From assembly GCA_917880885.1 (NCBI GenBank), contig OU862920.1, forward strand, positions 3,038,001 through 3,102,000: a stretch of DNA of 64,000 bases, in the 5' to 3' direction. This DNA comes from Limnephilus marmoratus (taxonomy: Eukaryota; Arthropoda; Insecta; Trichoptera; Limnephilidae). The translations under genes were made by a program, and so were the position numbers. Numbering within the stretch: the first letter of the stretch is position 1; each line of letters begins with the position of its first letter. Of this stretch, positions 1 to 11,100 are shown in pieces. The notes beneath the pieces are model-generated. The model was not told the origin of the DNA. It did not search any database and saw only the letters and a program-made list of their open reading frames with translations.

Positions 1-1121
1 AAGTAGAAATTCAAAGAGTTATAATCAAAAATTATAATTCGTAAAGCATAATATAAACTTATAATATCTCTTACCAAAATAATCACTCAGTATTTACCTA
101 AATGTTGTTTCATAAATTATATGTATTACGTGTACTTCAAGGTTTATTCAAATGAAATATTAAAACTTAAATATGTATTACCGAATTGATGTGCTATATT
201 GATTGGTTGAGCTATTTGATTATGATTTGTAACGGAACACATTGAATGAAGTCTGCTGTTGACTACTTCAGTGTATGATCATGCTTGATCATTTCTTTAC
301 AAAAGCTCATTTGACGCGACAGCATTATTTAAAGATTTTAAAAAATTTATATAATTTATTAAAAATATCTGAAAGATATAATATATATATATTATATATA
401 TGTATTTTGAAAAAAATGGGAATTTACCAAAAAAGAAGAGCTAATATAGTGGTTATCACTATGCTTTAAGGGACTCGCTTGACAGAGGAAATTAAGTTTA
501 TTATAGATATTGTGAAAAGAAAGACTGCTAAAAAATCTCTGAAACCTTTGTTCAAAAGTAATGATGGACTCGAGGAACATAATTTTAACATAATATTTTC
601 ATGACTTCACTTTAGTTATATGTATTTCCAAAGCATTTATTTGTTGAATCAGTCACAGAAAACATATCAATAATTTTATAATTCCCCAATTCAGCGAGAA
701 AGCATTAAAATGCAACTAGTTGGAGCATCGACCGGCCGCAAGTTCATGTTGAGGTTATGTTCCAGTGAGTCTTGGACGTGAAGAAGCGAAAAAGCTAAAA
801 TAAAACTCTATTATTTTGTTAAATTGCTCATTGCTTGTGGGAATCTAAAGAACTAATGTAGTAGACCTCTTCAAGTTTTCTATATTGCATTCTCATATAA
901 TTATATTGTAACCAAAGGATAAAAAACATTTCTTTCTACTTTAAGAATCTTTATGTCTGTATATGGCAAAAATATTCATAGACTTGTAACTGGTACCTAA
1001 TTGGAAACGATAAACAAATTGTTATTTGTGAACATTATAAACAATCTTGAAGCCATATTATATATTGGAATAAAAATTGCCATTAAAATAACCGCATTTT
1101 TATTTAAAAAAAAATCATTTT
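1..1121. other. AT-rich stretch with no recognised gene
   Basis: No splice-bounded coding segment, structural RNA or clear repeat end was seen. Open frames here are short, low-complexity and start in AT-rich DNA. The distal 3' flank of the minus-strand EGF-type gene would lie to the right of this stretch. Confidence 0.6.
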
Positions 1122-1835
1122 AGCCGGGTACAGATTGCTGTAACGTAACATGCAATGTAACACGCAATGAAAGAATTTGCCGTCCACATTGTCGCAATGT
1201 ATCAAACAATGTAACAGAATTCCTATAGTGTGGATGCCTTGCGCGCACGAACCGTGCATACTACGCGCACGAACAGAGCATTTCAACTTGTGCGCGCCGC
1301 AATCCACAAAGTGTTGGTTTTTTCGCCGAACCCAAAGGGGCGCGCGCAGTGGGCACGGAGCGTCAGTGCAAGGCCGTAGCCAGAAAAAAATTTCGGGAGG
1401 GGATTTGGTTTGGTGGAACAGTGTTCATAAGAAATACGTTAAGTTTTTTTTAAATAAAAGAATTTAAATAGTACGTATCAATCTTATCATGTATTTTTAT
1501 AATAAATTACAAAATTAAATTTAGTCTTCTAGCTTTCTTTACAGCGAACAAATCAATTACCTACTCGGTGTCAATGTCAATTTCGGGGGGGGGATCAATC
1601 CCCCTTGATCCCCCCCCTGGCTACGGCCTTGCGTCAGTGTGGGCGTCTATACTGCAGAACGCGCGCGAACAATGTAGGACTTGTTCTCGGTAGACAGAGC
1701 TATGTTCACTGCGCGCATGCCGGAAACAAATGTGAGTAGGTACATGCTCGGTTCGTGTGCGCACTGCGTCCACACTTATGAAATGTTCCTTTCATGTTAC
1801 TTTGCATGTTATGTTACAGCAATCTGTACCCGGCT
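1122..1835. mobile_element. inverted-repeat DNA element with GC-rich core
   Basis: The ends are long imperfect inverted repeats. AGCCGGGTACAGATTGCTGT at 1122 is matched on the other strand by AATCTGTACCCGGCT ending at 1835, and the similarity continues inward for about 40 bp. The core is rich in CG and contains repeated GCGCGCACGAAC-like words, unlike the AT-rich surroundings. There is no transposase frame and no convincing target duplication, so this is a non-autonomous element of unknown superfamily. A separate hAT MITE is nested inside at 1369-1631. Confidence 0.7.
1369..1631. mobile_element. hAT-type MITE with 8-bp target duplication
   Basis: Terminal inverted repeats CAAGGCCGTAGCCAG and CTGGCTACGGCCTTG bound 263 bp. 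The flanks are the perfect 8-bp direct duplication CGTCAGTG (1361-1368 and 1632-1639), the hallmark of hAT transposition. The interior is AT-rich with runs of G and C near the right end and has no coding capacity. It is younger than the element at 1122-1835 that it interrupts. Confidence 0.88.
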
Positions 1836-2679
1836 TTACAAGTTGCATAATAAAGGTCTTACGTATTCTTCAAAATTTTCTTGGATTAGACCTGAGTCGA
1901 AGATTCATTTTACATGACCTGAGGAGGTGGTCGGGTCAACTTAAGATCGATGCCCAACCGTAGATTAGGGATGTCGAAAGTGAAAAAAAAAATCGATGTA
2001 TCAATATTTATTAAAATATCAATATCGACGTCGATATATCGAGGAAAAAATATCGATATATCGGTCAAATTTTCGAAAGATTTTGCGTTCTTAAAATAAT
2101 AGTGAATTTAGCTCAATATTATCAATAGTAATTTTAATACACAATGTGCATTGTTTTAATGTACAAAAATCTCAATAAAAATGAAGGTATTTTTATCAGT
2201 ATTCATTTTTATTTGGTGATAATTACAAAAATATCAAAAACTAAAAACCTGTCTTCTAACTTATATGTAAACTGAGACGCATACAAAGTTTGTAACATTC
2301 TATTGGCGTATTAGAGCCCGCGCAGACAGCTAAGCGTTCAGCGTTCACTGGCGTTCACCTAGCGTTCTGCCGGTTGCGTTCTACGCGAGTTCTAACTCAC
2401 ACAGCACACGGTCAAATATTTTGCGTTCCATTTTCCTAAAAAGCTTGTACCTGAAACACGTATTTTGATAGTTCGTCTTCAGAAGACGAAGCATTGCTTT
2501 TGTTGACTTTGGAAGAGTCTAAAAAGAAAAGAAGTCACTGGGTGCATCCAATTAACACTGAGCGAAATGAAAAGGAGAGTTCAGTATTCTTTTTCCTGAA
2601 TTACTTAAAGATGAAGAACGTTTTTTTTTATTTACTTCCGAATGTCAATAAGTAGCTTTAATGACGACTCCTTTTCGAC

Positions 2680-3101
2680 GACTCCGTAGTCCAGTGGCTA
2701 AGACTCTTGACTCACATTCCGGAGGTCGCGGGTTCGAACCCGGCATGCGCAAATAAATTTTATTTGATTAATTTGTGTTATTTCACAATTAATTCATTTA
2801 AAATAATATATAGTATATTTGCGGCATGTTCCAGAGTGGAAGATACTATTAGTATCGCCCTGGTGTAAGACCACCATTCAGAATTGAAACGTTACTTGAA
2901 AATGGCTTTAGCCGTGTTTAGTGACCAGATCTGAATAGCCAGGTACTTCCCAACCTTCCTCTTCCCCACCTCCTTCCCCTCCCCACTACCTTCAGCCTCA
3001 CAACATACCCCAATTGGGGATGCCATAGTCTCACTGGCTCCAGACGGGAGCAGTTGAGATTTTTGTGTTCGGTATTCACTGTAAAAAAAAAAAAAAAAAA
3101 A
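2680..3101 (+). mobile_element. tRNA-derived SINE, copy 1
   Basis: The head reads as a tRNA with a pol III box A (TAGTCCAGTGG) and box B (GGTTCGAACCC). It is followed by a 330-bp unique body with the words AGAGTGGAAGATACT and CAATTGGGGATGCCATAG and a 19-nt poly-A tail. An almost co-linear second copy lies at 28595-28994. A pol III head, shared body and A tail together define a SINE mobilised by a LINE in trans. Confidence 0.9.
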
Positions 3102-3369
3102 TGAATTGCATAATTATATAAAAAAAAAATATTTATAATTATAAAATAATAAATATATAGTTATTTATAGAATTATTTTCCCATTTGGTCTCTGGTAGGT
3201 CGACATGTTGTTCTTGTATTATTTTGTTTTTACAATACTTATATAGTGCAATTGCATAGCGTGGATTGACTAGATGATCATTTGGGGAAGTGTGTGAAAG
3301 GGTTTAGTTTTTCCTGTGGGGAAAATTTAACCCGGACATTTAAATCTGGTGCATATAATCTCACGTCGA

Positions 3370-4253
3370 GCATATCACGTCGAAGGCTTTGAAAATGTTG
3401 GGATTTATTCTTAGAGTAAGTTCAGCTTTCAAAAATCCACAAACATTTAAGACTCTCTACATATCCTATGTTAGAAGCCACCTGGAGTATGCTTCTACAG
3501 TGTGGAACCCTCATTGTTCTACATATAAAGCAAATATAGAAAGAGTTCAGAAAAAGTTTATGAAATATGTCTCTTATCGCGTGCGAAATGATGAATACTA
3601 TGTCCCCGTAAACCTTAAATCTCTTGATCAACATCGAGATATCAGAGACCTATTAATGCTCTATAAGATTATTCATAACTTCATTGATAGCCCGTACTTA
3701 CTACAAAATATTCATTTCAGATGTCCATTAAGAGTTACTCGATCTCCAGACACCTTTTATGTCAGTAAGAGCAAGACAAATTATCTTGAAAATGTATTTG
3801 TAAGAAGAAGCTGTAGCACATTTAACAGATTATGCCCAAATATCGATGTGTTTAATACAAACCTTGATAAATTCACAGCATGCATAAAAAATAACACTAT
3901 TGAATGCCACATGTTTAACTAATAACTTAATATTTCATTGATTTCTGTATTTCTCTTTTTATTCTTAGTATCACCCCTTTGTTTCTATTATCTGTGGTAT
4001 CACCACATTTTCTCTCCTACTTTTAGCAGTTCGAATTCAAATAAAATCACTTCCTGAAAAATATTGATATCCATCAAAATTTAAATGTAAATTGAAATGT
4101 AGGTATTGTGTATTTTTGCATTATGGTTCTAAATTTAAATTAATTTGTCGTTATTTTATTGGTTTATGACATACTAATTTTTATCACTGTCATTTATGAA
4201 TTTTGTACAGACTGTTTATAACGCTAATAAATAAAATAAAATAAATAAATAAA
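3370..4253 (+). mobile_element. 3' fragment of a jockey/CR1-type LINE
   Basis: An open frame at 3389-3922 gives the C-terminal third of a LINE reverse transcriptase. It begins KMLGFILRVSSAFKNP and includes RSHLEYASTVWNPH and IERVQKKFMKYV, the usual thumb/connection region. It ends at a stop, a 300-bp untranslated tail and a TAAA-rich terminus. The fragment is 5'-truncated and lacks the YADD box. The same family occurs at 18140-20275 and, inverted, at 40010-42010. Confidence 0.88.
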
Positions 4254-4433
4254 AATATTTTTATAATTATACAGTCTGTATCACTAAGATTATATAAACT
4301 GACCGGCGCGGTCTGACTGCTGCTGTGTCTGCGCGGCGCTATAGTGGTCAACTACTTACAAAGAACGCAGAACGCCGAACGCGGAACGCTTGCTGTCTGC
4401 GCGGGCTCTTAATCTTAGACAATTGGGAACCAA

Positions 4434-4746
4434 CCAAAGATATTAAAATATAAGTAGATGTGCTATCTGCAGTTTTTACTATGTGGGACTGCGCTTCCGG
4501 ATGTCGCCGATATTGTTTACCAATTAACAAATAAACTAATTGAACGAATAAACGAAACGAACGGTAAACTAAATGAACGAACTCTTTTCGTATTCAAACA
4601 TTATTGTTAACCAATACTAATGCACATCTTCAAGAAATCAACGAAATGAACAATTCTTTTTGTATGCAAACTACTCTAATTAGGGCGTAGTCCGCCGACA
4701 GTTGCGCGGACACCATAGCATATCTCTTTTGTATTTGAATATGTTT
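4434..4746 (+). mobile_element. CCAAAGATATT MITE, copy 1
   Basis: This 313-bp non-coding element has ends CCAAAGATATT and AATATGTTT. It is flanked by the perfect 8-bp duplication GGAACCAA (4426-4433 and 4747-4754), as for hAT elements. Two further copies lie at 60817-61136 and, inverted, at 63167-63492. All share the interior words AGATGTGCTATCTGC and GTTGCGCGGACACCATAGC. Confidence 0.85.
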
Positions 4747-5042
4747 GGAACCAACATTGGAGTGGCTACATTTCTATGTATGTACCTATACATATGAGAT
4801 AGTATTAGAGATCACAAATACTAATGCAAAGACAATAGATTTGTAAGCTATTAATAGTTAAAATTTCAACTGCCATATTTCATGAACCAATACAGTTACT
4901 TTTTTCCATTCGTTCCTACACGGTTTTGGATTCTAGTAACTTAGTTACATAAATAAATAAAAATATCGTATTTGATATAATTTTCGATATTGGATATTTT
5001 GTATCAATATATCGAAACTTTTTCAACAAGCCTACCGTAGAT

Positions 5043-6043
5043 AATTGACGTGGGTAGTAGATAGACCATAGATGTATAAATTATGTAGACTGGACTTCTG
5101 GAGTCCCGTTCTTGCGACACAGAAATAGAGATGGATTTGGAATGGAATGTCACTGTGATTCCAGGCTCCAGTTACCGGAGACTGATACTTGAACTTATTA
5201 CGGACTGATTTTATCCAAATATTTCAATTTGAGGTTTTCTCTTTAAGTTAAAAATAAAAATGAATATTTATCCTAGACTTGTAGAAAAGTCAATAGATGT
5301 CGCATATTAAAAATAAAAATTTATCCAAGACACTATCTAGTTGGCATTTTGTTTGGGTTTGAATCTTGCAATCATACATAAATATATCATATATAAATCA
5401 TTTGTTCCTCTTCTTTAGTAATAAAAATGGTCATGTGAATGCTCATGGGGGTTAGACTCTTACGGGGAGGTTCAATCCTGAGGGGGGCAAGGGAGGAAAA
5501 ATTATTAGATAGTTTTATGGGATCTCTACTTACCACAACATTTTATTTGGTCACATGCTTTTCGGCCGGCCAAAAATATCAACACTTCGGTATGTACTCG
5601 GTACTAATTGGTATTTTCCAAAATTTATGTCCTCAGCATTTCAACAGAGTGCATGAACGTTGCAAGTTGTCAAATTGGCGTAATCAACATTAAGTCAAGT
5701 CCAAGGTTCGTAGAAAATGTTAAGTACAATCATCTCAATTGTAAAAGTAAGTACGAGGCATTTCGGACTTCCAATCAAGATTTTTTTTAATTACATACAT
5801 TTATGTTGGAGAAAACATTTCTATCCCTGAGTAAGGCATCGGAGGCAGTTGTTACAATTTGTACCCTTTATATTACAGAGAGAAAGAACACAATAGAGAT
5901 CACTTGTAGTTCTGCTAATAACTTATACCTAAAAAAATATGCTTCCAATTTTCTCTTTATTTAATACACCAAAACCAAAATTTCCTTTGAAATCATAAGA
6001 TTTGTTTTTAGGTATTTTAAAATCTACCTACTTTAGGTGATTT
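5043..6043. other. AT-rich stretch, nothing recognised
   Basis: No exon, RNA gene or clear transposon end was found. A short G-rich patch at 5445-5500 interrupts otherwise AT-rich sequence. Confidence 0.5.
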
Positions 6044-6441
6044 AGCAGGGGTGCCCGGGTTCATGGGGTGAGGTTTGTCTAGGTCTTGGAGGCAGATGAC
6101 CAGGACACACTGAACCCCAGATTCCTACCCACCCCTTAAACCCTTTTCCTTCCCAGAACTTTTATCTCCTTCCTTTCCTCAAAAAACCCTCCACACAGCA
6201 TGCTCAAAGATGACATAGGCTCTAAAGGAAATTATTTTCCTTAGGGCCTACTGTGTGGAGCTTGTGTAAAAAAAATTCGGCATCCGCCGCCAAGCCACAA
6301 ACCTCACTCCATGAACCCGGGCACCCCTGCTAAGTCAAATGTAGCGAACCACTTGGAGTGATCTATTGCAGAGGCGTTGTTAATCCAATAAATGGTTCCC
6401 GGGGCGGCGGTACACATACACGCCTACCAAATTGTAATTGT
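6044..6441. repeat. GGTGCCCGGG repeat family, copy with inverted ends
   Basis: Inverted 35-bp arms at 6044-6078 and 6297-6331 (one mismatch) start AGCAGGGGTGCCCGGGTTCA. They enclose a body with CCCAGATTCCTACCCACCCC and TTTTCCTTCCCAGAACTT. A second module, GTAGCGAACCACTTGGAGTG and onward, follows to 6441. The same two modules recur, in either orientation, near 8.5, 12.5, 13.0, 33.5, 42.3, 55.3 and 57.6 kb. No protein is evident; the class is unknown. Confidence 0.8.
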
Positions 6442-6572
6442 AAAATTGGTTCAAGGAAACTTCATTATCTCATGACGATACTTTTTCTAACTTTCTTTTT
6501 GCAGGTAGGTACCATAATATAGAAAATTAATTCTATGTTAGCCACCTAGTCAAAGTTAGCCACCTGCCTAGC

Positions 6573-7145
6573 GATTCCGTATTTTTTGTGGGATCGTTAT
6601 TAGGTAATGGACCTTATCTCCTGTCAGATTTGTGTGATTTTTACATATTTACTGTCACATATTTTAGTTTAACATTGGAGGACCCACCACTTACCCGCCC
6701 TGGTATAGGTAACAGATGGTTACCCCTTCAAGGCTCTTGCAAGGACTCTAATTTTTTGGGTAAAAACGACTCTACATTTGATAACAAAACTAGACCTCCA
6801 ATGTCCCTGCATACGTTGTTAGTTAGCAGTATGCAAGTGCTTAGCGGGAAATACAGATACAATATGTGTTAGTATGACAAAATATAGACAAGACAATGGG
6901 ACAGGTTGGTGAAAGTCCACGAGGTGGCAAGCGCTGGGTGATTGTATCCAGCGTATCCTATATTATATACGTATATTTTAGTTTAGATCGATTTAAACAC
7001 GAATTCCTGCAAGTATGCATGATTATTCACTCATTTAATGTACGTTGTACATATAAAAAGCAAATAACAGCCATAAAAATCTTGCAAATCTGACAGGAGA
7101 TTACGTCCGCTATCTAATAACGATCCCACAAAAAATACGGAATCG
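6573..7145. mobile_element. foldback element with ~60-bp inverted ends
   Basis: GATTCCGTATTTTTTGTGGG at 6573 is matched in inverse at 7145, and the similarity continues about 60 bp inward to GTCAGATTTG on the left arm. Short direct words GCCACCTAGTCAAAGTTAG lie outside both ends. There is no transposase frame, so this is a non-autonomous foldback element. Confidence 0.75.
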
Positions 7146-7543
7146 TTAGGCTGGTCAAAATTAGCCACCTAGTCAAAGTTAACCATCTGGTCAATGGAAG
7201 GCTTGATTGAATAATAAAGTGAATGCAGCAGATTTTCAAAACCTGAAACGGATGAAATGGCTAACGGTCAAGTTACAACAGGCCTTTGCTTCGCTCAGTC
7301 GATTATACATTCTTACATTACAAAGGCGACTGCCTAAGAGCTTGGTTGATTCATCAGATTTTCATATTTTGAGCTCTCTATCCAACAATCTCCTTTGATA
7401 ACGACACTTCGTTGCAATTCAAAATAAGCTTGACGAAGGGATGGAATTAAAAACTTATAAACTGACAATACATGTAATTTTTCAAACATTTCCAATCGAA
7501 GTAATTTGGAAATTTACTGATAATTTGGAGAATTACAACGATG
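7146..7543. other. unassigned spacer
   Basis: Nothing beyond a short flanking duplicate of the foldback element's outer motif (GCCACCTAGTCAAAGTTA near 7170) was recognised. Confidence 0.5.
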
Positions 7544-7888
7544 TTGTAACAGACGTATCAAGCCTTTACAAGACTGTAAAATAGTAGCACCGGTTTTGTG
7601 CACGCCTTCCACTGGCTCACGCTGATGATGGTGATAGTTGCCAGCTGCTGCCTCCTGCCGAAGTTCTGCCTGAACGAGAACCCGGTGCCTACCGCTGCAG
7701 TCGGCCCTGACTCTGGGCACTGCAAGGCACCGCTCAGGCAGAAACGAGGCGCATCCAGGGCCGTACCACTGGATGTAGGGAGGCCAGCCAACAACTATCA
7801 CCATCATCAGCGTGAGCCAGTGGAAGGCGTGCACAAAACCGGTGCTACTATTTTACAGTCTTGTAAAGGCTTGATACGTCTGTTACAA
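7544..7888. repeat. perfect 97-bp inverted repeat with GC-rich spacer
   Basis: The arms 7544-7640 and 7792-7888 are exact reverse complements over 97 bp around a 151-bp spacer that is much GC-richer than its surroundings. Both strands therefore carry the same signal-peptide-like frame (MHAFHWLTLMMVIV) running into different spacer translations. It lies about 150 bp past the polyadenylation signals of the EGF-type gene. It may be a recent foldback insertion, a palindromic duplication or an assembly artefact; nothing here decides. Confidence 0.85.
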
Positions 7889-8031
7889 GTGGTCCAAGAA
7901 ATGACCTCGAAATGTAAAGGATGCCACCAACGATGAATCTTGATGAAAGACGTTTGGAGGGTGTGAACACGTCCGTTACAGATGTGATAGTTTGTCGTCA
8001 ACTTTAAAAGGGTTCTGAATGCGATAAAGCG

Positions 8032-8052
8032 TTTATTGTCACTTTTTTTATT
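8032..8052 (-). promoter_or_regulatory. polyadenylation signals of the EGF-type gene
   Basis: Two AATAAA hexamers on the minus strand, at 8052-8047 and 8037-8032, lie 70-90 nt past the TAA stop at 8124-8122. This would give a 3' untranslated region of roughly 100-120 nt. Confidence 0.65.
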
Positions 8053-8121
8053 AAAACTAAATATAATAATTAGTAGGTACTGAACATTATGTTAATGGAA
8101 GACAAGATTGAAGAACTGAAT

Positions 8122-8180
8122 TTAAATAACCACACATTCATACGGAAAGATCCCCATGCTGCTCCCTGCCGAAGGGCACG
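8122..8180 (-). CDS. EGF-type gene, exon 4 (C-terminal tail and stop)
   Basis: The acceptor TTTTCTGTTTGCAG precedes the exon, whose first two bases complete a GCG codon with exon 3. It encodes ACPSAGSSMGIFPYECVVI and then TAA at 8124-8122. At 59 bp it is easily missed by gene finders. The match in phase, the strong acceptor, the paired cysteines and the nearby polyadenylation signals support it. Confidence 0.85.
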
Positions 8181-11100
8181 CTGCAAACAGAAAAGTACAA
8201 GTTATAAATGAAAAAGGACACATAATTTTAATAACAATTTCATTAAATATTCCTTTGCTTTCCCGCATAAGGGTTATTAAAACACAGCTATTTAGATCTA
8301 TCCCCAGGTCGGTACTTTTTTTAAAATCATTCGCTCCACATTGTAGGCCCTGGGAAAATAATTGCCCTCATGGCCTTTCTTGATTAGACATTTTAGTTAA
8401 ATATTATTGATTTTTAATGAACAAAAGAGTATATTGTACTAAAATGACTTTCAATAAATTTAATTGTTTTATTTTCCCCTCAGGGCCTAAGTCATCTTTG
8501 GGGATGCTGTGAAGAGGGTCTTTTTTAATAAAAGGAAGTTCTGGGAAGGAAAAGGGTAATAGGGGTGGGTAGGAATCTGGGGGTCAATGTATCTAGGAGG
8601 ACATATGAATCCATCCCTCCAACTTTGGTGCAAGACGATGGGTCTGGAGAGGTCTCCCTTTACCAATCTCTCGATCCGGCCCGCCATGCAAATGTAGGAG
8701 GGCAAACGCGTTGGCCGCCAATAGGCATAACGCATTGGCTGCCAGGCAAATGGGCCAACATATATATTGTGTGTGTCATCTTTTGTCTCACCATTATTTA
8801 ATGTGCAAGAAAGAGCTGCAGCATTATTGGTTATGGGACGTATGTTTATTACCTTTTTTATGTCATCACGTCACTGTAACTATGAATCGTCACGGTAATT
8901 ATAAAAACATTCATTGGATGTTATATTTATTAAAAGCTGTATAGCTTGAAGAGATTGTGCACATGTTTCTGTCAGGAATTGCTTTTCTAATTTATAATAT
9001 TTTCATATCTATTGGATGTATGTATGGATACAAATATGTATGCGGATGTATGGATATGCGTATGGGTAAAGTTTATTGTCCTGGAAGTTGATAAGAAATA
9101 CATAAATCGCCTATGGTCAAGGTTGCGATATAACTGCGAAGATAACACCACAGCTATTTCCTTGAAAATAGAATATTCAAAAGGATTTCAAGTCGGTTTC
9201 TGATATTTGTGATTGTAATATGCACAAACTACTGGGGAAAGGATTCGCTAGTAACCCCAGTTGATCCTACGACAGTTGTACCCCCACCCCCCTGAAATGA
9301 TATCTCTACATATTATAAACTAGCTGGGTTACCTGGCTTCGCTCAGGACAACATTCGAGAGTGTTCTTGAATGTATCACATTGATGTTCCCAATTCCCTA
9401 TTCCCAAACATTCCACAATTTTCCAGAATGTTCCTGGATGTTCTTGAACGTTGTGGAATGCTCTCAAATACTCTTACCGGAGTGTCCGGCTTCGCTCAGT
9501 AAGTTTATGTAAGATTGAATTGACGTTTAAATCCACGACGGATCTTGCTTTATATACCCCATATGGGTAGCCCCATACAAAAAAGACTTCAAAAGATCCA
9601 GAATAATGTTCCAGATCATTCCACAACATTCAGGAGTGTTCTGGAATGTTACACAATGATCGGGGATGTTCCGGTATGTTACTGAATGTCCCGAAATATT
9701 CCAGAATGTTCCGGGATGTTCTAGAATGTGGTGGAATGCTCAAGAATACTCTGGAAAGTTTTGAGCTGTTCTAGAAATTTCAAGGGGGCGAATCTTCCAG
9801 CCCTTATATTTTTAAAAGCAAGCTCTTCAGGCACAAATTTCAGAACATTTTAGACTCACCAACATACTCCGCCACTCCTTCCAGAATTTTTTACAGCTTC
9901 ATTGAACCTTATAGAACTTTCCGGAACCATCTAAACTCACCGACATACTTTCTTTCTTTTCGGAACCCTCTGGACTTATCGACATACTCCCCCACTCCTT
10001 TCAGAACTTTGTACAGCTTTATCGAACCTTCTTGAACTTTTCGAAACCTTTTGGACCCACGGTCGAACTCCGCCACTCCTTCCAGACCTTTCTACAGCTT
10101 TATCAAACTTTACAGAACTTTCCGGAACCTTCTAGACTCACCGACATACTCCGCCACTCCTTTCAGAATTTTCTGCATCTTTATCGAACCTTCTTGAACT
10201 TTCCGGAACTTTCTAGACTCTCTGGCATACTCTGACATATCGTCGCCTCAGTTCTTATTTGTCCAACAGACCATTTTACTTTTTGTTCAATCTTCATTTT
10301 AAAATTTTAATTTAAGTATGAATATTTATAGTTAATCATTTAACTAAGAATTATTTAAACTAATAAGACCTTTACCTATAAGGAAATTGCTTTATCTAAA
10401 AACCTACCATAATGTATCATTGAAATAATGAAAGAAAACCTTATCCCCCTGTAAAATTTTCTAATGGTCTGTTGGACAAATACGAACTAAGGCGACGATA
10501 TGCTTCTTCCAGAACATTCCAGAGTTTTATCGAATTTTCAAGAAGTTTCAAGAAGTTTCCGAAATCTTCTAGACTCTTCTTGAAATTTCTAGAGTCTTCT
10601 TAGAACTTTCAGCCCTTATATCTTCAAAAGCAAGCCCTTCAGGTAAAAACGAATACCCTTATTCCCTAGGAGGGATAAAGATCTACCATACCATATAACT
10701 CTCTTGATCGTACCGGCACTCGTTTCTGAGTTTTTGCGTTCCGCACTTTTTTTGGACTTTCTTTTATAATATATATTGATTAAAGTCCTCCGCCACGTCC
10801 GTCTTGTCTGTTCGCGATAAACTCAAAAACTACTGAACGGATTTTCATGCGGATTTCACTAATAGATAGAGTGATTCATGAGGAAAGTTTAGGTATATAA
10901 TTTGTCAAGGTTTTGTGTAAATTGGTTGAAGTATATAATATATAAAGGAGAATGTCTGTATGTGGTGGACGAGCGGGCTGGCAACCGAGCGGTATTGATT
11001 TGATTTGTATGCACAAGGTCACTGTCTACATGTAAAGCCCGAGCATCGCCGGGAACTTCAGCTAGTTTATTATAAAACTAGCGAGTACCCGGCATGTGTT

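Larger units (their letters stand above)
2314..4408. mobile_element. PIF/Harbinger-like element with TTA duplication
   Basis: Inverted ends GAGCCCGCGCAGACAGC and GCTGTCTGCGCGGGCTC are followed inward by repeated GCGTTC/GAACGC words. They are flanked by TTA at 2311-2313 and 4409-4411, the target-site type of PIF/Harbinger. No transposase was found. The interior is filled by a SINE (2680-3101) and a 3' LINE fragment (3370-4253). Confidence 0.78.
1966..5034. mobile_element. hAT element of 3.07 kb holding nested insertions
   Basis: The 8-bp duplication CCGTAGAT (1958-1965 and 5035-5042) flanks ends TAGGGATGTCGAAAG and its inverted partner CAACAAGCCTA. Just inside both ends lie clusters of ATCGATATATCGA words, typical of one insect hAT family. 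No transposase frame survives. The interior is occupied by a Harbinger-like element (2314-4408), itself holding a SINE and a LINE, and by a separate MITE (4434-4746). The intact target duplication fixes the nesting order. Confidence 0.85.
9321..10640 (-). mobile_element. Helitron-like element rich in GAA/TTC pentamers
   Basis: The left edge is an inverted Helitron-type end: read on the minus strand it is TGAGCGAAGCCAGGTAACCC then AGCTAGT, matching the CTAG termini elsewhere in the window. The body (9350-9780 and 9840-10640) consists of degenerate TTCnnGAA pentamers, including an 81-bp tandem array. Assignment to Helitrons rests on the terminus only. A separate MITE (10241-10497) interrupts it. 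Confidence 0.5.

Noticed and set aside
7598..7936. Plus-strand frame starting with a signal-peptide-like sequence
   Set aside because: The start lies in one arm of a perfect inverted repeat, and the opposite strand has the same start. I considered a Kunitz-type domain in the spacer, but the cysteine pattern does not fit in any frame.
10032..10235. A short protein with 27-residue repeats
   Set aside because: The frame follows from an 81-bp tandem repeat; no signal, splice or domain evidence.
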